Assembly (NCBI GenBank): GCA_034440615.1
Contig: JAOTOM010004872.1
Span: 186,001 to 250,000 of the forward strand
DNA length: 64,000 bases
Reading direction: 5' to 3'
Source of the DNA: Ashinkailepas kermadecensis
Taxonomy: Eukaryota > Arthropoda > Thecostraca > Neolepadidae
Part shown: positions 34,641-48,117 of the stretch, piece after piece
Layout: each line of letters starts with the position of its first letter
Position numbering within the stretch: position 1 is the first letter of the stretch
The notes under the pieces: model-generated
The model's database searches: none
Told to the model about the DNA's origin: nothing
Seen by the model: only the letters and a program-made list of their open reading frames with translations
Translations under genes and position numbers: made by a program

Positions 34641-34796
34641 CAAAACGTGCCGACACAGACGGATGGGGCCGCCCGGTGCGCACGCAGCGACCTTAGCTGG
34701 CCAGTAGCCAAGTGGCCGAGCGACTCGACCCGTTGTGCCAAGACGGAAGGATGTTTGCAGTGTAGTACTCTATTCACTGGGCCAACCGGGCGGCAA
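34641..34796 (-). mobile_element. tRNA-derived SINE, copy 2
   Basis: On the minus strand the head reads GCCGCCCGGT, then an A-box-like TGGCCCAGTGAATAGAG and a B-box-like CGGGTCGAGTCGCTC, then a body ending ACCGGGCGGCC and TCGGCACGTTTT. The same order and words occur in the SINE at 5824-6015, with clear divergence, so the two are old copies of one family. The promoter boxes are weaker than in copy 1. Confidence 0.65.
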
Positions 34797-35535
34797 ACTT
34801 TATAGGCAACCAACTTTATATGATTAACCTTTGTGGGCGACCGACCTTGACCCTGAATCACACAGCAGCTTCTTTTCAAATATCCCACCAATGGAATCCA
34901 ACATATAGGGTGGGAAGTCGGAATCCACTTCTGAGATCCAGGGACATAAATGCCTCTCTTCGTGCACATACAGGGCATCTTCTCAGACCTGTTCTCGGTG
35001 ACAAACATAACGGAGATGACTCATCGCTGCCTGTAGATGGCAGGACGGTAGCTACAAAGGTGGCGCCACATCCGTAGTCTGACTGTTGATGGCCGCCAGG
35101 GTTGAGTGTGGGCGATCGGCGAATATTCTCGCGCTTGTATCGAACAACAGCCAGCAGGGACTCTGGTACGCTAGCCGGCGCTGCGAATTGTGACAGTAAC
35201 TACCACTCCAGAAACCAGGAGTAAACACGAAAACAGCGTTCTCACTGTTCGGCAGGAGGTCCACAGACTGCTGTTTCGCCACTGGATCAACCAGGGCACC
35301 ACTTGCACATCGCCCTGCCCTTCACCAGTTGCACTGGGCCGAACACAGTGTTGGTGAGGACTCCGACACGGGACGAACAAGCGTAAGGTAAAAGTGCTAC
35401 ACAAAACCGACTCTACGCAGCCCACACAACTGCCATCTTCTGGACTTCACTTCCGGCGCTGGGTGTCAATATGCGAACACGAACGTCAGGTCATAGCGCT
35501 GCATATGCAACCAAAGGATTTACAAATAATCATGC
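34797..35535. other. Unassigned sequence
   Basis: No gene recognised. Confidence 0.45.
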
Positions 35536-35592
35536 TGCAGTAGTTAGCTACCTATGCTACATGAGTGTAGCTCCAACAGGACTTCAATGAAG
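35536..35592. repeat. Direct repeat, left copy
   Basis: TGCAGTAGTTAGCTACCTAT, then CTACATGAGTGTAG and ACTTCAATGAA. Resembles 36977-37034 at roughly four bases in five. Confidence 0.6.
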
Positions 35593-36039
35593 GGATGGAA
35601 CAATAATCGTATTGCATGTGTGTGTGTGTGTGTGGGTGAATTTGGCCAGCCTGCCACCGTGTGATGATGTCGGCTGTTTCCGTGTGTTTGGTCGTAGTAT
35701 TAGGAGGTATGAAGGTGTGAAGAGTATGGTAGGAGACTTAGTCGAAGGGTGGAAGAGTGGATTGATTTGTTGAGCGGTGCCGAAGTAGATTTGTAGGCGT
35801 CTTGAAGCTTGAAGTGAGCTGAGTAGTGCTGAGTTGAGCAGAGGTACAGGGAGTTGTAGAGCTGGTCGAAGGCCGAAGATGAACTAGTTGAGAATAGTTG
35901 CCAGTCCGGACGGTGCCAAGTTGGGGTATGGAGTGTAGTGGGGGGGGGGGTCGGGTCATCGCCATAGTTGATTAACATAACAAAACACACATTCAGTCTT
36001 TGGGGATATTGTTTTGTTTTGTTTTGTTGTTGTTGTTTT
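35593..36039. other. Unassigned sequence with (GT)n
   Basis: A short (GT)n run at about 35618-35633 and a G run at about 35940-35950. The minus strand of 35700-35930 is CT-rich and free of stops, but no domain is recognisable. Confidence 0.45.
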
Positions 36040-36965
36040 TCCCCCATTCTTTTTGGAACGTATCATATATTTGTCTTTCCTTTTCGTCCTTGGTTATTTT
36101 TGTTCATTTTTTGTTCCCTTTTTAACATAGCATTTTTTGTCTTGTTTTGTTTTTGTTTTTGTTTTATTTTTTTGTCTTGTTTTGTTGTTTTTTCCCCGAT
36201 CCTTTTTTTCTTTTCTTTTTTCACAGTTGTTCGAGTATGCGTGCGAGGAAGTGGAAAACATGTTCGAGTAGTGCTGGATGTTCGGCGTTGAGAAGTGTAG
36301 TGAGGTTTAGTGGAATGTTGTGTGCGACGTAGTAGTTATTGATATGTTGTCTTTGGATGTTGTATTTGGTGCAGTAGATGAGTATGTGTTTAATTGTAAG
36401 TGTTCGGTGACATGTTGTGCATTGTGGTCGTTGTTGTTGTAGGAAGAGGTAAAAATGTGTAAGTGCTGTGTGTCCAGTTCGTAGTCGAGTTAGTGTACGT
36501 TCTTTGAATCTGGTGTGTTGGTTGATGGTGTGCCAGTATTCGTGTTTGGGGTGAATTTCGTGAAGTTGTGTTATTGTTGTGTCCCAGGTTTGTTGTATGT
36601 GCTTGTTGATGGCCTGACGTATTGTGGGGTAGTAGTCTGATTGCGTGGTTTGTTGTAGTGTTGTGGTTATGTTTGCTTCTGTGTCTGCGTGTTCATTACC
36701 ATGTATGTTTGTGTGGCTTGAGATCCAGAGGAGTAATGGTCGTTGTTGAATGTTTAGTTTTTATGTATGTGCAGTATTTTGGGAATGAGTGGGTGTTTGA
36801 ATTTGGTGTAGGGCGTTATACTTTGTAGTGCTGATTTTGCGTCAGTGGCTATGATATTGTGTTCCATTTATGTGCTATGGATGGTGGAATAGGCCGAAAA
36901 GATTGCGTATAGTTCTGCTGTGTATGTGGATGCTGTGTCGTGCAGACGGGCACGTAGGATGACTC
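36040..36965 (-). mobile_element. Decayed LINE 3' end (RNase H and C-terminal finger)
   Basis: On the minus strand, from 36960 downwards, conceptual fragments include the RNase H word TAELYAI and then ATDAKSALQS. Further on come a CTTCHRTLTIKHILIYC zinc-finger-like segment and a C-terminal stretch similar in layout to the end of the LINE at 27566. Several stops and frameshifts interrupt it. The T-rich plus-strand tract at 36010-36220 would be its A-rich 3' tail. It is a 5'-truncated, inactive relic of an I-group-like LINE. Confidence 0.7.
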
Positions 36966-36976
36966 GGGGCGGTGCT

Positions 36977-37034
36977 GCATATCGCATTGCAGTCATTAGC
37001 TAGCTATACTACATGAGTATAGTTTCGACAGAAC
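36977..37034. repeat. Direct repeat, right copy
   Basis: TGCATATCGCATTGCAGTCA region followed by TTAGCTAGCTATACTACATG and ACATCAATGCA. Resembles 35536-35592. Confidence 0.6.
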
Positions 37035-38419
37035 ATCAATGCACTCAGGTGATCTTTCTGTACTACCTACGTCTTACGTCACTGCATGACCAACATAGAA
37101 GAACAAAACTAAGTGAAAACATTGACTGTGCTAGACGCCAGTAACACACAGATATGCACGTGTCGCCATTTGCCAAACTCCACATAACAGCTTCTCTACT
37201 TCTTGGTCAGGAAGCTCGAAACAAACGCACCATGTTTAAGAGAGGGTTGCATGCACATTTTCACGAGACAAAAATCAGGCCCTGACTCATTTCTCTACTT
37301 TTTATTTTGAACGTAATATATCATGGAGGCAATGCAGTATGGGAGCCACCCACCCCTTCTACATTGCGGCGCCAAACACATTGCTTTCAAAATAAGCGCG
37401 GTAAGCTTTACGGATTGTGTTTGAATGTGCCGAGCAGCATCCATTGTCAACTAGGTAGTACTCAGACTCTATTCACGACACGATGTCTAACACCGCGCAA
37501 ATCGTTCCAGATACATACTAACCTACATCATGAACACTATGACAGACGCAAGTGCCAGGCACTGGACAGTGACAACGCCAGAGACACATGTCAAGTTCTA
37601 CATTTCCGAGGCAGTACCTGTGCGCCGCCGACCATCACCTGTACACCACGTGGCAACCAACCAGTCCACCTGGCAGAGAGCCACTGAGCGTATTTTGTTT
37701 TAAAATAAAATGTTCACAGAAGCATGGCTGGAAATCTCCCATGAAGCCAAGGGATCCAAGTCCGTATTTTCAAGACATATTTTCAGATTGAATAGGGAAT
37801 ATGACAAATTAACATTAGGGCAGGGTACCAAACCTGGTAGAGGGACCGCCCTCCCGACCCACCCGGGATCTCCACCCATGTACGGAAGCACCCCATCCGT
37901 ACCCATGTACGGAAGCAACAAACACACGATACGACAATGAAAAGACCGCACCGGACTAAAAAATGGATGCTAACTCTGTTCTGCGGCTGAGTGATATAGC
38001 CAGAGAAGTAGCCTCCTACCTTCTGCAAGCAGTCATCACGACCAGGTCTAGCTACACACCAAACATTCACATGACATGTGGTGGTGCCAAATGCCGAAAT
38101 GTTTGGGGCGGGGTGGGGGCTTGACCAGCTGCCAGGGTCACTATTTGCAGTTAATGCTCCAGGGCTGGATATCTCTCGAAATTCAGGGCGGTATCCAAAG
38201 TTGAACATTTTCATGTTTAAGCTAGGGGAACATAAAATGAACATACACGTGGTACCTAACTGAGGCTTCTGGACCCCAGCGCATGGAATATCCAGCGGTA
38301 CGACGTCCATTGTGTGCTTAAATCTCAGGACATTTTTTTTGTGTGTGTGGGGGGGGGGGGTGTTGACGCCCTCATAGGCAGGGCTGGATTTGTATTTTGC
38401 TGTTTTGGGTTTGGAGAGG
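37035..38419. other. Unassigned sequence
   Basis: No gene recognised. A short GTACGGAAGCA duplication lies at 37880-37915 and a GT/G run at 38340-38362. Confidence 0.45.
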
Positions 38420-38661
38420 ATATGTTCCCTCAACCACATTTGGTGAGGATAATATTCATTCAATCCCACCTGGCAAGGACGACTCCACTGAGTCCTGACG
38501 ATGGCCCCTGGCCGAAACGTTGAGTAATACAATATAACCTTTATCGTTACTTTTGATATCAACTCAGCACCTCCTGGTATATTGAAGGTCGTATATTTTC
38601 TTTACACGTAATGTCTAAAACCCAGGAGCATCTAAGAGCCATTCTTCGTTGTATTAAACAT
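38420..38661 (+). mobile_element. Solo PLE 3' terminus
   Basis: Contains the PLE-type core CTGACGATGGCCCC followed by TGGCCGAAACGTTGAGTAA (38495-38527). It is followed by ATATCAACTCAGCACC and GGTATATTGAAGGTCG, and ends at CGTTGTATTAAACA. The same order is found at 52114-51999 on the minus strand, directly downstream of a PLE coding region, and the last part recurs at 26444-26531. No RT or endonuclease coding lies upstream, so this is a 5'-truncated or solo terminal copy. The left boundary is uncertain. Confidence 0.7.
38495..38519 (+). ncRNA. Hammerhead-ribozyme-like half-core
   Basis: CTGACGA, a stem GGCC / GGCC and GAAAC reproduce the CUGANGA - stem II - GAAA part of a hammerhead ribozyme, a motif known from the terminal repeats of some PLEs. 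A GACTC / GAGTC hairpin lies just upstream (38481-38494), but I could not place a cleavage triplet or a convincing stem III. Activity is unproven. Confidence 0.35.
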
Positions 38662-39246
38662 AAGTCAATTTTTGGCCAGTCACATATAGTTAAAGGAGAA
38701 TGTGATCTTATATTGATATCATAAGCTTCTTCCTGTACTTCCTGCCATTGTGATGCCTCACTGTGATTAATAATTTTGAAATAATGTGATTTACAGAACG
38801 AACAGGTGAGTCCGAACCAAATGCATGTACACGAGATGTATTCATAGATTTCTTCCACAAGTATGCAGTGTACCATTGCTTGAATGAAAGCTCCAGCTGT
38901 GACGTGATGTTTTCATGTCAAAAGCAATGAAAGCTTCTGCACGGTCATCCCAGTTGCACAACATTCAATCTCCCAACAAGAAAACAATGAGAAGATAATT
39001 CCTGAATTCCTAAAAATGATGACAAAAGTCAACGACGATGCTGTTTTTCTTTTAGCCATGCCCTCGTATCATGTCCTCCAGATCCCACATCACTACACAT
39101 GTCCGGAGTGGGAAACAAAGCGCCTTTTCTTAAGATGTTGTCTCTAAAACATCCTTGCCCTTCAGATTCGAAGTGGATAGGATCGGCTCCACATGTACTC
39201 CGACACAAATCCGCAGAAGGAACCCGAATATCACTAAAACAAACGT
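38662..39246. other. Unassigned sequence
   Basis: No gene or repeat recognised. Confidence 0.45.
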
Positions 39247-39988
39247 AGAACGGACCCAGAAATAACCAGGTATTTCACTCACCGTCACGACGTGACTTAC
39301 CTCGTTTCTCCAGTCGCCAGCGGTAAACAGCAGACGTCATGACGTCATAAACAGCAGAACGGACCAGAAATAGCCAGGTATTTCACTCACCGTACGACGT
39401 GACTTACCTCGTTTCTCCAGTCACCAGCGGTAGACAGCAGACGTCATGACGTCATAAACAGCAGAACGGACCCAGAAATAGCCGGTATTTCACTCACCGT
39501 CACGACGTGACTTACCTCGTTTCTCCAGTCACCAGCGGTAGACAGCAGACGTCATGACGTCATAAACAGCAGAACGGACCCAGAAATAGCCAGGTATTTC
39601 ACTCACCGTCACGACGTGACTTACCTCGTTTCTCCAGTCACCAGCGGTAGACAGCAGACGTCATGACGTCATAAACAGCAGAACGGACCCAGAAATAGCC
39701 AGGTATTTCACTCACCGTCACGACGTGACTTACCTCGTTTCTCCAGTCGCCAGCGGTAAACAGCAGACGTCATGACGTCATAAACAGCAGAACGGACCCA
39801 GAAATAGCCAGGTATTTCACTCACCGTCACGACGTGACTTACCTCGTTTCTCCAGTCGCCAGCGGTAAACAGCAGACGTCATGACGTCATAAACAGCAGA
39901 ACGGACCCAGAAATAGCCAGGTATTTCACTCACCGTCACGACGTGACTTACCTCGTTTCTCCAGTCACCAGCGGTAAACAGCAGACGT
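39247..39988. repeat. 109-bp satellite, about 6.8 copies
   Basis: The marker GACGTCATAA occurs at 39341, 39448, 39556, 39665, 39774 and 39883, so spacing is 107-109 bp. Units carry the 14-bp perfect palindrome GACGTCATGACGTC, which includes TGACGTCA, the consensus cAMP-response element. Most also carry a second dyad, GTCACG-A-CGTGAC. Copies differ by single bases (CGCCAGCGGTAAACAG or CACCAGCGGTAGACAG), which suggests recent homogenisation. No ORF. Confidence 0.93.
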
Positions 39989-42900
39989 CATTCCCTCATC
40001 CACCGAAAAAGATGACGACTGCTCACCACTACCTGCCAAGACCTCCTACAGGACCACGACTACGTGCCAAGCCCTGAATAAAATCACTGAATGAAATGTT
40101 CTCCGGGTGTTTTTGTGCCCGGCCCGGGCGTCAATGGAGACTTGCTCTCAGGCCACCCACATAGTGGGGAAACACCGACGTTTTCCAGAGACGTCTTCCG
40201 GAGCCCCAGGAGAACAATCGGAATGTGCTGGCGGCTATGTGAGTTTTTTGGTGCGGAAATCTCCCGTATGCTATGCTCTTATGGCCGTGAATTCAAGCAT
40301 TTCTTATTGTCCATTACGTTCCTCATTTAAGAACGACATATTCAAGGATACCGAAGCATAATGACTACACAACTATTCAGGAAATGGAGCACTTTTCAGT
40401 CAGTAAGTCAGTTCGCTTCTGTCCTAACCTGAACTTAACAGTATAACTTAACAGTATTTTCACATGCTGCCTTCTCTTAACGAAGGCTTCAAGCAATGCA
40501 TTAATTATACAAAAACAAAGTGGCGAGGTAACTACAAATGTAGTAGTTGTAAGTGGATTCCACGATAGCAAAAAGTAAGGCAGGAGTCAATGCGCTGGCT
40601 GCTCACCTATTCTGACCTGCCAATGACATACCTTTCTGTGTCACCAACTCCAGATTATGTGTGTGAAGGTTGAGATTAGGACACCAAAGGTCATTGCTCT
40701 AGGTCAGGGTAAATATGTACACGTCCAATTCAATTTTTAAATTTCAACATGACACTACAGTAGCGTGTTAAGGTTGAAACATGGAAATCCAATACAGGTA
40801 TTAACAGTAATTTTCAGCGCTGGCTGAAGTCGAAAGATGCAGCAGAAGTCTATTAGGTTTCGTCTCCGGGCCAGTAGTCCCTTTTTAACGTTTTATGCAA
40901 AGAAAACTAAAACATGTTGAGCGTTAAAAATATAGGTAATATATTTTGGTTCGTTCTCATGCACTGCTGCCGGCGTCTATCAAAGGAAGGTCATGTCAGA
41001 ATGCACGGTAGCGCATGTATCCTGATTTCCAGTGGAATATGTGCCACACGGCTGGCTTACTTGGAAGTTTCCAGCGAAAATGAATACTCCAAAATACGTG
41101 AACATCAAAATGCCGAATAGCATGCAACCATGCATGAGCACGTGGGTTGCTTCTGTGTTCGATATATCGGAATGCACAACACAATGGCTGCAATTCCTCC
41201 GAAACTAAGACATATACATTATTTTTATCCATGATTTTTTTTCTCAATACAATCCACGTATGTCAATTTATTCATCCGTTCACGGAAAACGGTAAGTTAA
41301 ATTTTTGGCAATATGATGTGATTTTGGCACAAGTGTAGGTGTTACTGTAATCTTAAAATGGACGGGGGGATGAATATAATCTGGTTGGAGTAGACTTATT
41401 AATTTTCAGCAGGAATGCTTCTTTTTTTGCCGGATTAAGTGCTGAAGCAAACCTGATCTGGATCACCTCATCTTAACTTGCTGTTCAACCGGCTCTACTC
41501 CTTGCAAATATGAAGGCGACCAGAACGTTATCAATTCTGAAATGCTGCTTGCGAAGCCAAGTCCTTATTGCATGGGCAGCGCCATCCTAAGGTATCTTCA
41601 CTACACTCCAGCCCATATTTTTCGTCGCTTTAAATCACGAATCGGCGTAAATCATTTGAAGGCTAAAAGCTGCGGGAAAACAGAAGGCCAGAGATATATG
41701 GGATTGCCAAAGGATCCTCTGGTCGCCACTCGCAGCCGAGGTCGGACGTGCTTCCGACGGACATGTTGTCCCTGGGCCACCAGGTCAGTTTGCGTCATAA
41801 CACCTTCCGAACTGTGAACATTTGTTCGAGATATTTGCATCCATTTTCGTCATCGCATTGACTTTGGTACTACTTGAGCTATGCAATGCAGAAAGTTATC
41901 ATTATTGCACAGACCTGCGCTCAGTAATATCTGCAACCGATCGTTTTCCATTGCCTTGAGCGTCTTGGAAATGGTTTTTCAGCAACTGTCGAATCCATTT
42001 TACGACTTATCGCTTCAATCATCTCCATTTGAAGGAACGCGAGTTCGTGTGTCCTGCATTTTGCAGCTAGCATGAGAGACGAATAATTCGCCTAGCACAG
42101 CTAGAAATGTATCCAATAGCAGATGCCTTGACATACCGGAGTCGTCATCTTGATGCAGTACCTCCGGGGAAGGAATTGCAATTTCACAAATAGCTGCTCA
42201 ACCTTCGAGCAATGTTATTGCGCTTTCACAATGCCATCATGTTTGGTATGGTGCATCTCTGGCTAGACTACTGCAGTTTTGCGGTTGGCGAGATGACATG
42301 TCATGCTCTCAGATGACATGTCATGCTCTCAGGTGTAATGCCGTGTGTTGTGTGCAGAAAAGTGGAGTTTACTAATTGCGAGGAAGAATTTGCTACGAAT
42401 ATTTGTATTTGATATGTGAATTGAGGTCCGTCTAGATGTGCTGTCCGCTGTGCACGGACAGAGTTCGAGATGACTTTGGGAAGTTAAAAATCACACTGGT
42501 ATATTTACAATGATTCTGAAGACATCTATGAGCAGTTTCGCCATCTATATTCATAGCAATTCAAAATTCAAGTTGTTTCCGAAAACAATGTGATCATTTA
42601 CATGTACATGATTGCATGTACATTACATTACATTTACATGATCATTGACCATGCACATGTACTCAAAGCGGCATAAACTAATTCGATAATTGGACATGTC
42701 CGAATTGGGATTATTACGTTTCACAGTGACACGAATACGTTCTCTGAAATTGCGTTTATCAAATGAGCCTTGCTTTGGGATTCGGTTGAATTTCACGAAG
42801 TCATCTGCATTCTGGGACTGAAAATAACCAGCATCCATCGGCGCCTCTTTGACATGGACAACACAAAACCTTTATCTTCTGATTCATTTAGCCATCTGTT

Positions 42901-43474
42901 TGGAGATCGGCACCTGTATGTGTTTTGTCAGAAGATGATATCAATGCCGAGCTTTGTCTAACACATGTGAATATTTATCCATGCTCTAGAGCTGAGTTCC
43001 TGCGCGACTGAAGCCGTCAATATCAAGCGTTGTTAGTTTTAAGTAGTTTGATGTAGTGGAGGGTATGGGAAGTACGAACACCAGGACAACACCCTGCGCC
43101 TCGTAATCGATATACAAAAGAGCATGACTTGAATTATGCAATCATTCTGACGTATATATTAACAAGTTCGTCACGCTCTTCAATAGAAAGACGAATATGC
43201 ATGGGTACACATCTAATTGTTTTTTTTTTAATCTTCCGGTCGACAGCGCAGCTTATTAGGCAACAATTAGCATAACATGCATCATGCGTAACTGCCAAAC
43301 GTGTATTCTGGTCGTCCGTTGACTGTAAAACAGCACGACTGGTTGAATCTGCCGTTGAGTCGGTTCACTACCAGTCGACCTCCGCCTTGTATATCTATTC
43401 CACTAAGATTTGCAGCAGGAGCCCAGAGGCGCGTACCCTCACACGCCTGCCAGCCCATCAACTAGCCCGACCTC
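39989..43474. other. Unassigned AT-rich sequence
   Basis: About 3.5 kb without a supported gene. Small local repeats only: a 22-bp duplication (GATGACATGTCATGCTCTCA, 42291-42332) and ACATTACATTTACATG words at 42600-42660. ORFs are below 95 codons and unrecognised. Confidence 0.45.
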
Positions 43475-44896
43475 ATGACTCAGTAGCAGGCAGTGGCCTC
43501 ATACACAGTAGCAGGCGGCGACCTCAGACACAGTAGCAGGCGGGGGCCTCAGACACAGTAGCAGGTGGCGGTCTCAGACACAGTAGCAGGCAGTGGCCTC
43601 ACACACAGTAGCAGGAGGCGGCCTCAGATACAGTAGCAGGCGGCAGCCTTATACACAGTAGCAGGCGGCGGCCTCAGACACAGTAGCAGGCGGCAGCCTT
43701 ATACACAGTAGCAGGCGGCGGTCTCAGACACAGTAGCAGGCGGCGGCCTCAGACACAGTAGCAGGAGGCTGCCTAAGACACAGTAGCAGGCGACGTTCAC
43801 AGACACAGTAACAGGCGGCAGCCTCAGATACAATAGCAGGCGGCGGCCTCAGACACAGTAGCAGGTGGCGGCCTCAGACACAGCAGCAGGCGACAGCCTC
43901 AGACACAGTAGCAGGAGGCGGCCTCAGACACAGTAACAGGAGATGGCCTCAGACACAGTAGCAGGAGGTAGCCTCAGACACTGTAGAAGGAGGCGGCCTC
44001 AGACACAGTAGCAGGTGACGGCCTCAGACACAGTAACAGGCGGCAGCCTCAGATACAATAGCAGACGGCGGCCTCAGACACAGTAGCAGGTGGCGGCCTC
44101 AGACACAGCAGCAGGCGACAGCCTCAGACACAGTAGCAGGCGACGGTTACAGATACAATAGCAGGCGGTGGCCTCAGACACAGTAGCAGGAGGCGGCCTC
44201 AGACACAGCAGCAGGCGGCGGCCTCAGATACAATAGCAGGCGGCGGCCTCAAACACAGCAGCAGGCGACGGTCACAGATACAATAGCAGGCGGCGGCCTC
44301 AGACACAGTAGCAGGAGGCGGCCTCAGACACAGTAGCAGGAGGCGGCCTCAAACACAGTAGCAGGAGGCGGCCTCAGACACAGTAGCAGGAGGCGGCCTC
44401 AGACGCAGTAGCAGGTGGCGGCCTCAGACACAGTAGCAGGAGGCGGCCTCAGACACAGTAGCAGGTGGCGGCCTCAGACACAGTAGCAGGAGGCGGCCTC
44501 AGACACAGTAGCAGGTGACGGCCTCAGACACAGTAACAGGAGGTGGCCTCAGACACAGTAGCAGGCGGCGGCCTCAGACACAGTAGCAGGAGGCGGCCTC
44601 AGACACAGTAGCAGGAGGCGGCCTCAGACACAGTAGCAGGAGGCGGCCTCAGACACAGTAGCAGGAGGCGGCCTCAGACACAGTAACAGGAGGTGGCCTC
44701 AGACACAGTAGCAGGAGGCGGCCTCAGACACAGTAGCAGGAGGCGGCCTCAGACACAGTAGCAGGAGGCGGCCTCAGACACAGTAACAGGAGGTGGCCTC
44801 AGACACAGTAGCAGGAGGTGGCCTCATACACAGTAGCAGGCGGCGGCCTCAGACACAGTAGCAGGAGGCGGCCTCAGACACAGTAGCAGGAGGTGG
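43475..44896. repeat. 25-bp minisatellite, about 57 copies
   Basis: Units of 25 bp (AGCAGGAGGCGGCC followed by TCAGACACAGT) with frequent AGG/CGG/TGG and GCAG/ACAG variants. The 5' third is the most heterogeneous and the part from about 44290 rightwards the most uniform, which suggests growth or homogenisation at the right side. Confidence 0.95.
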
Positions 44897-44937
44897 CCAC
44901 AGGTCAACGTCAATGTCAAGTTCAACAAAGGAAATGC

Positions 44938-45635
44938 GAAGACGGACAGAGGCGCACAAGACATATAGACGGACAGAGGAGCACAAGACATATAGACGGA
45001 CAGAGGCGCACAAGACATATAGACGGACAGAGGCGCACAAGACATATGACGGACAGAGGCGTACAAGACATATAGACGGACAGAGGCGCACAAGACATAT
45101 AGATGGACAGAGGCGCACAAGACATATAGACGGACAGAGGCGCACAAGACATATAGACGGACAGAGGCGCACAAGACATATAGACGGACAGAGGCGCACA
45201 AGACATATAGACGGACAGAGGCGCACAAGACATATAGACGGACAGAGGCGCACAAGACATATAGGCGAACAGAGGCGCACAAGACATTTAGACGGACAGA
45301 GGCGCACAAGACATATAGACGGACAGAGGCGCACAAGACATATAGACGGACAGAGGCGCACGAAGACATATAGACGGACAGAGGCGCACAAGACATATAG
45401 ACGGACAGAGGCGCACAAGACATATAGTCGGACAGAGGCGCACTAGACATATAGACGGACAGAGGCGCACAAGACATATAGACGGACAGAGGCGCACAAG
45501 ACATATAGACGGACAGAGGCGCACAAGACATAGACGACAGAGGCGCACAAGACATATAGACGGACAGAGGCGAACCGAAGACATATAGACGGACAGAGGC
45601 GCACAAGACATATAGACGGACAGAGGCGCACGCAG
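44938..45635. repeat. 27-bp minisatellite, about 26 copies
   Basis: Units of 27 bp (GACGGACAGAGGCGCA followed by CAAGACATATA), starting 40 bp after the 25-bp array. Because 27 is a multiple of three, ORFs up to 298 codons appear on the minus strand and 177 codons on the plus strand with nine-residue repeats. Small indels near 45050, 45363, 45535 and 45575 switch frames, which is unlike a maintained coding repeat. Confidence 0.95.
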
Positions 45636-46464
45636 GGAGCGTCAGCAGCACGGGGAGAAAGCAGGCTCCAGTTGTTGGGCCCGGCTGTATGATATGGAAT
45701 TTGGCATTAATATCGGGCAAGCTATGTGAAAGGTCACATCAACAGCGGAACGATCAACCACACTGTATTCTGAAGTACTCCCCACATCCCTCTGGATACG
45801 CAAAGCGGAGAAAGTGCACGACAGCTGTATTCTTTAACCATCGCACCTTCTCCGCCACCGGTAATTGTCCTCGCTCGATGCCTGGTGTCTTATGTAAGGT
45901 GCAGTGGATGCTGCGAGAAGAGCACAAGTAAATAAAAACAATACCTGGTGCATATGTTCCCATTCATTCGGTCGTGGCCCCATAGTTCTCTATGTTGAGC
46001 TACATGGGGAAGAAGCCTAAAGTGAATGCTATGATCTTGTACTGAAAGGTGAGCGCAACACTGGCTAATTCCCTTCGGATTGAGAAGCCGAGCCTAATTT
46101 GTCCAGACTGATCGGGATGCCCCATACATATTTGCTAGATAATCGTGCGGTCTTCTGAAAACGTACAGTGTGTCCTTCCTTGCCTCGAGTTCCCACCCTT
46201 GTGCTACCTCTTCAAGAGTGAACTTCCGCTCACCTAAGCACACAATCTATGTCGAGACACTATCAAACCATTAGAATATGTATTGAACATATGCAAGAGA
46301 AACGCGACAGATGTCCATTGCATTGCGTTCTGATTCGAAATCCATGACATTCGGATTTTTTTCTTCAGAATATACAAAACACCTTCCGGAGATGTGGCAC
46401 GGGTCCCAAGCTGGTGACCGACTGGAAGGCTCATACGAAGAGGTTTGTCGCCTTCTCGATGTGA
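45636..46464. other. Unassigned sequence
   Basis: No gene recognised between the 27-bp and 42-bp arrays. Confidence 0.45.
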
Positions 46465-46966
46465 GGCACTGCAACACATTGCAAAGGCCCCACCAGGCTC
46501 GATGTGACGTATTGCAACACATTCCAAAGGCCCACCAGGCTCGTTGTGACGCACTGCAACACATTCCAAAGGCCCATCAGGCTCGATGTGATGCACTGCA
46601 ACACACTCCAAAGGCCCACCAGGCTCGATGTGACGCACTGCAACACACTCCAAAGGCCCATCAGGCTCGATGTGACGCACTGCAACACATTCCAAAGGCC
46701 CACCAGGCTTGATGTGATGCACTGCAACACATTCCAAAGGCCCACCAGGCTCGATGTGACGCACTGCAACACATTCCAAAGACCCACCAGGCTCGATGTG
46801 GTGCACTGCAACATATTCCAAAGGCCCACCAGGCTCGATGTGACGCACTGCAACACACTCCAAAGGCCCACCAGGCTCGATGTGGTGCACTGCAACACAT
46901 TCCAAAGGCCCACCAGGCTCGATGTGACGTATTGCAACACAATCCAAAGGCCCACCAGGCTCGATG
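46465..46966. repeat. 42-bp minisatellite, about 12 copies
   Basis: Units of 42 bp (GCACTGCAACACATTCCAAA, GGCCCACCAGGCTCGATGTG, AC). The period is a multiple of three, so several frames stay open on both strands, including a 283-codon minus-strand frame that extends into flanking unique sequence with no recognisable domain. Confidence 0.93.
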
Positions 46967-47964
<998 letters not shown>

Positions 47965-48117
47965 CCATTTGAACACAAAGTTTCCGAGATCAAACCTTGG
48001 AAAAGTGTGGCGGGGGGTGGAGCTTAAGTATGAAGGGATCCTTCAGACGACATACCCTCGCCCTCCGTGGACCGAAGTATGGCTGCGCCACCCGGTCAAG
48101 TGTTCGGTCGAGTGTTG

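Noticed and set aside
44824..45720. 298-codon minus-strand ORF over the 27-bp array
   Set aside because: A nine-residue repeat from a 27-bp unit, with indels that switch frames and the opposite strand also open.
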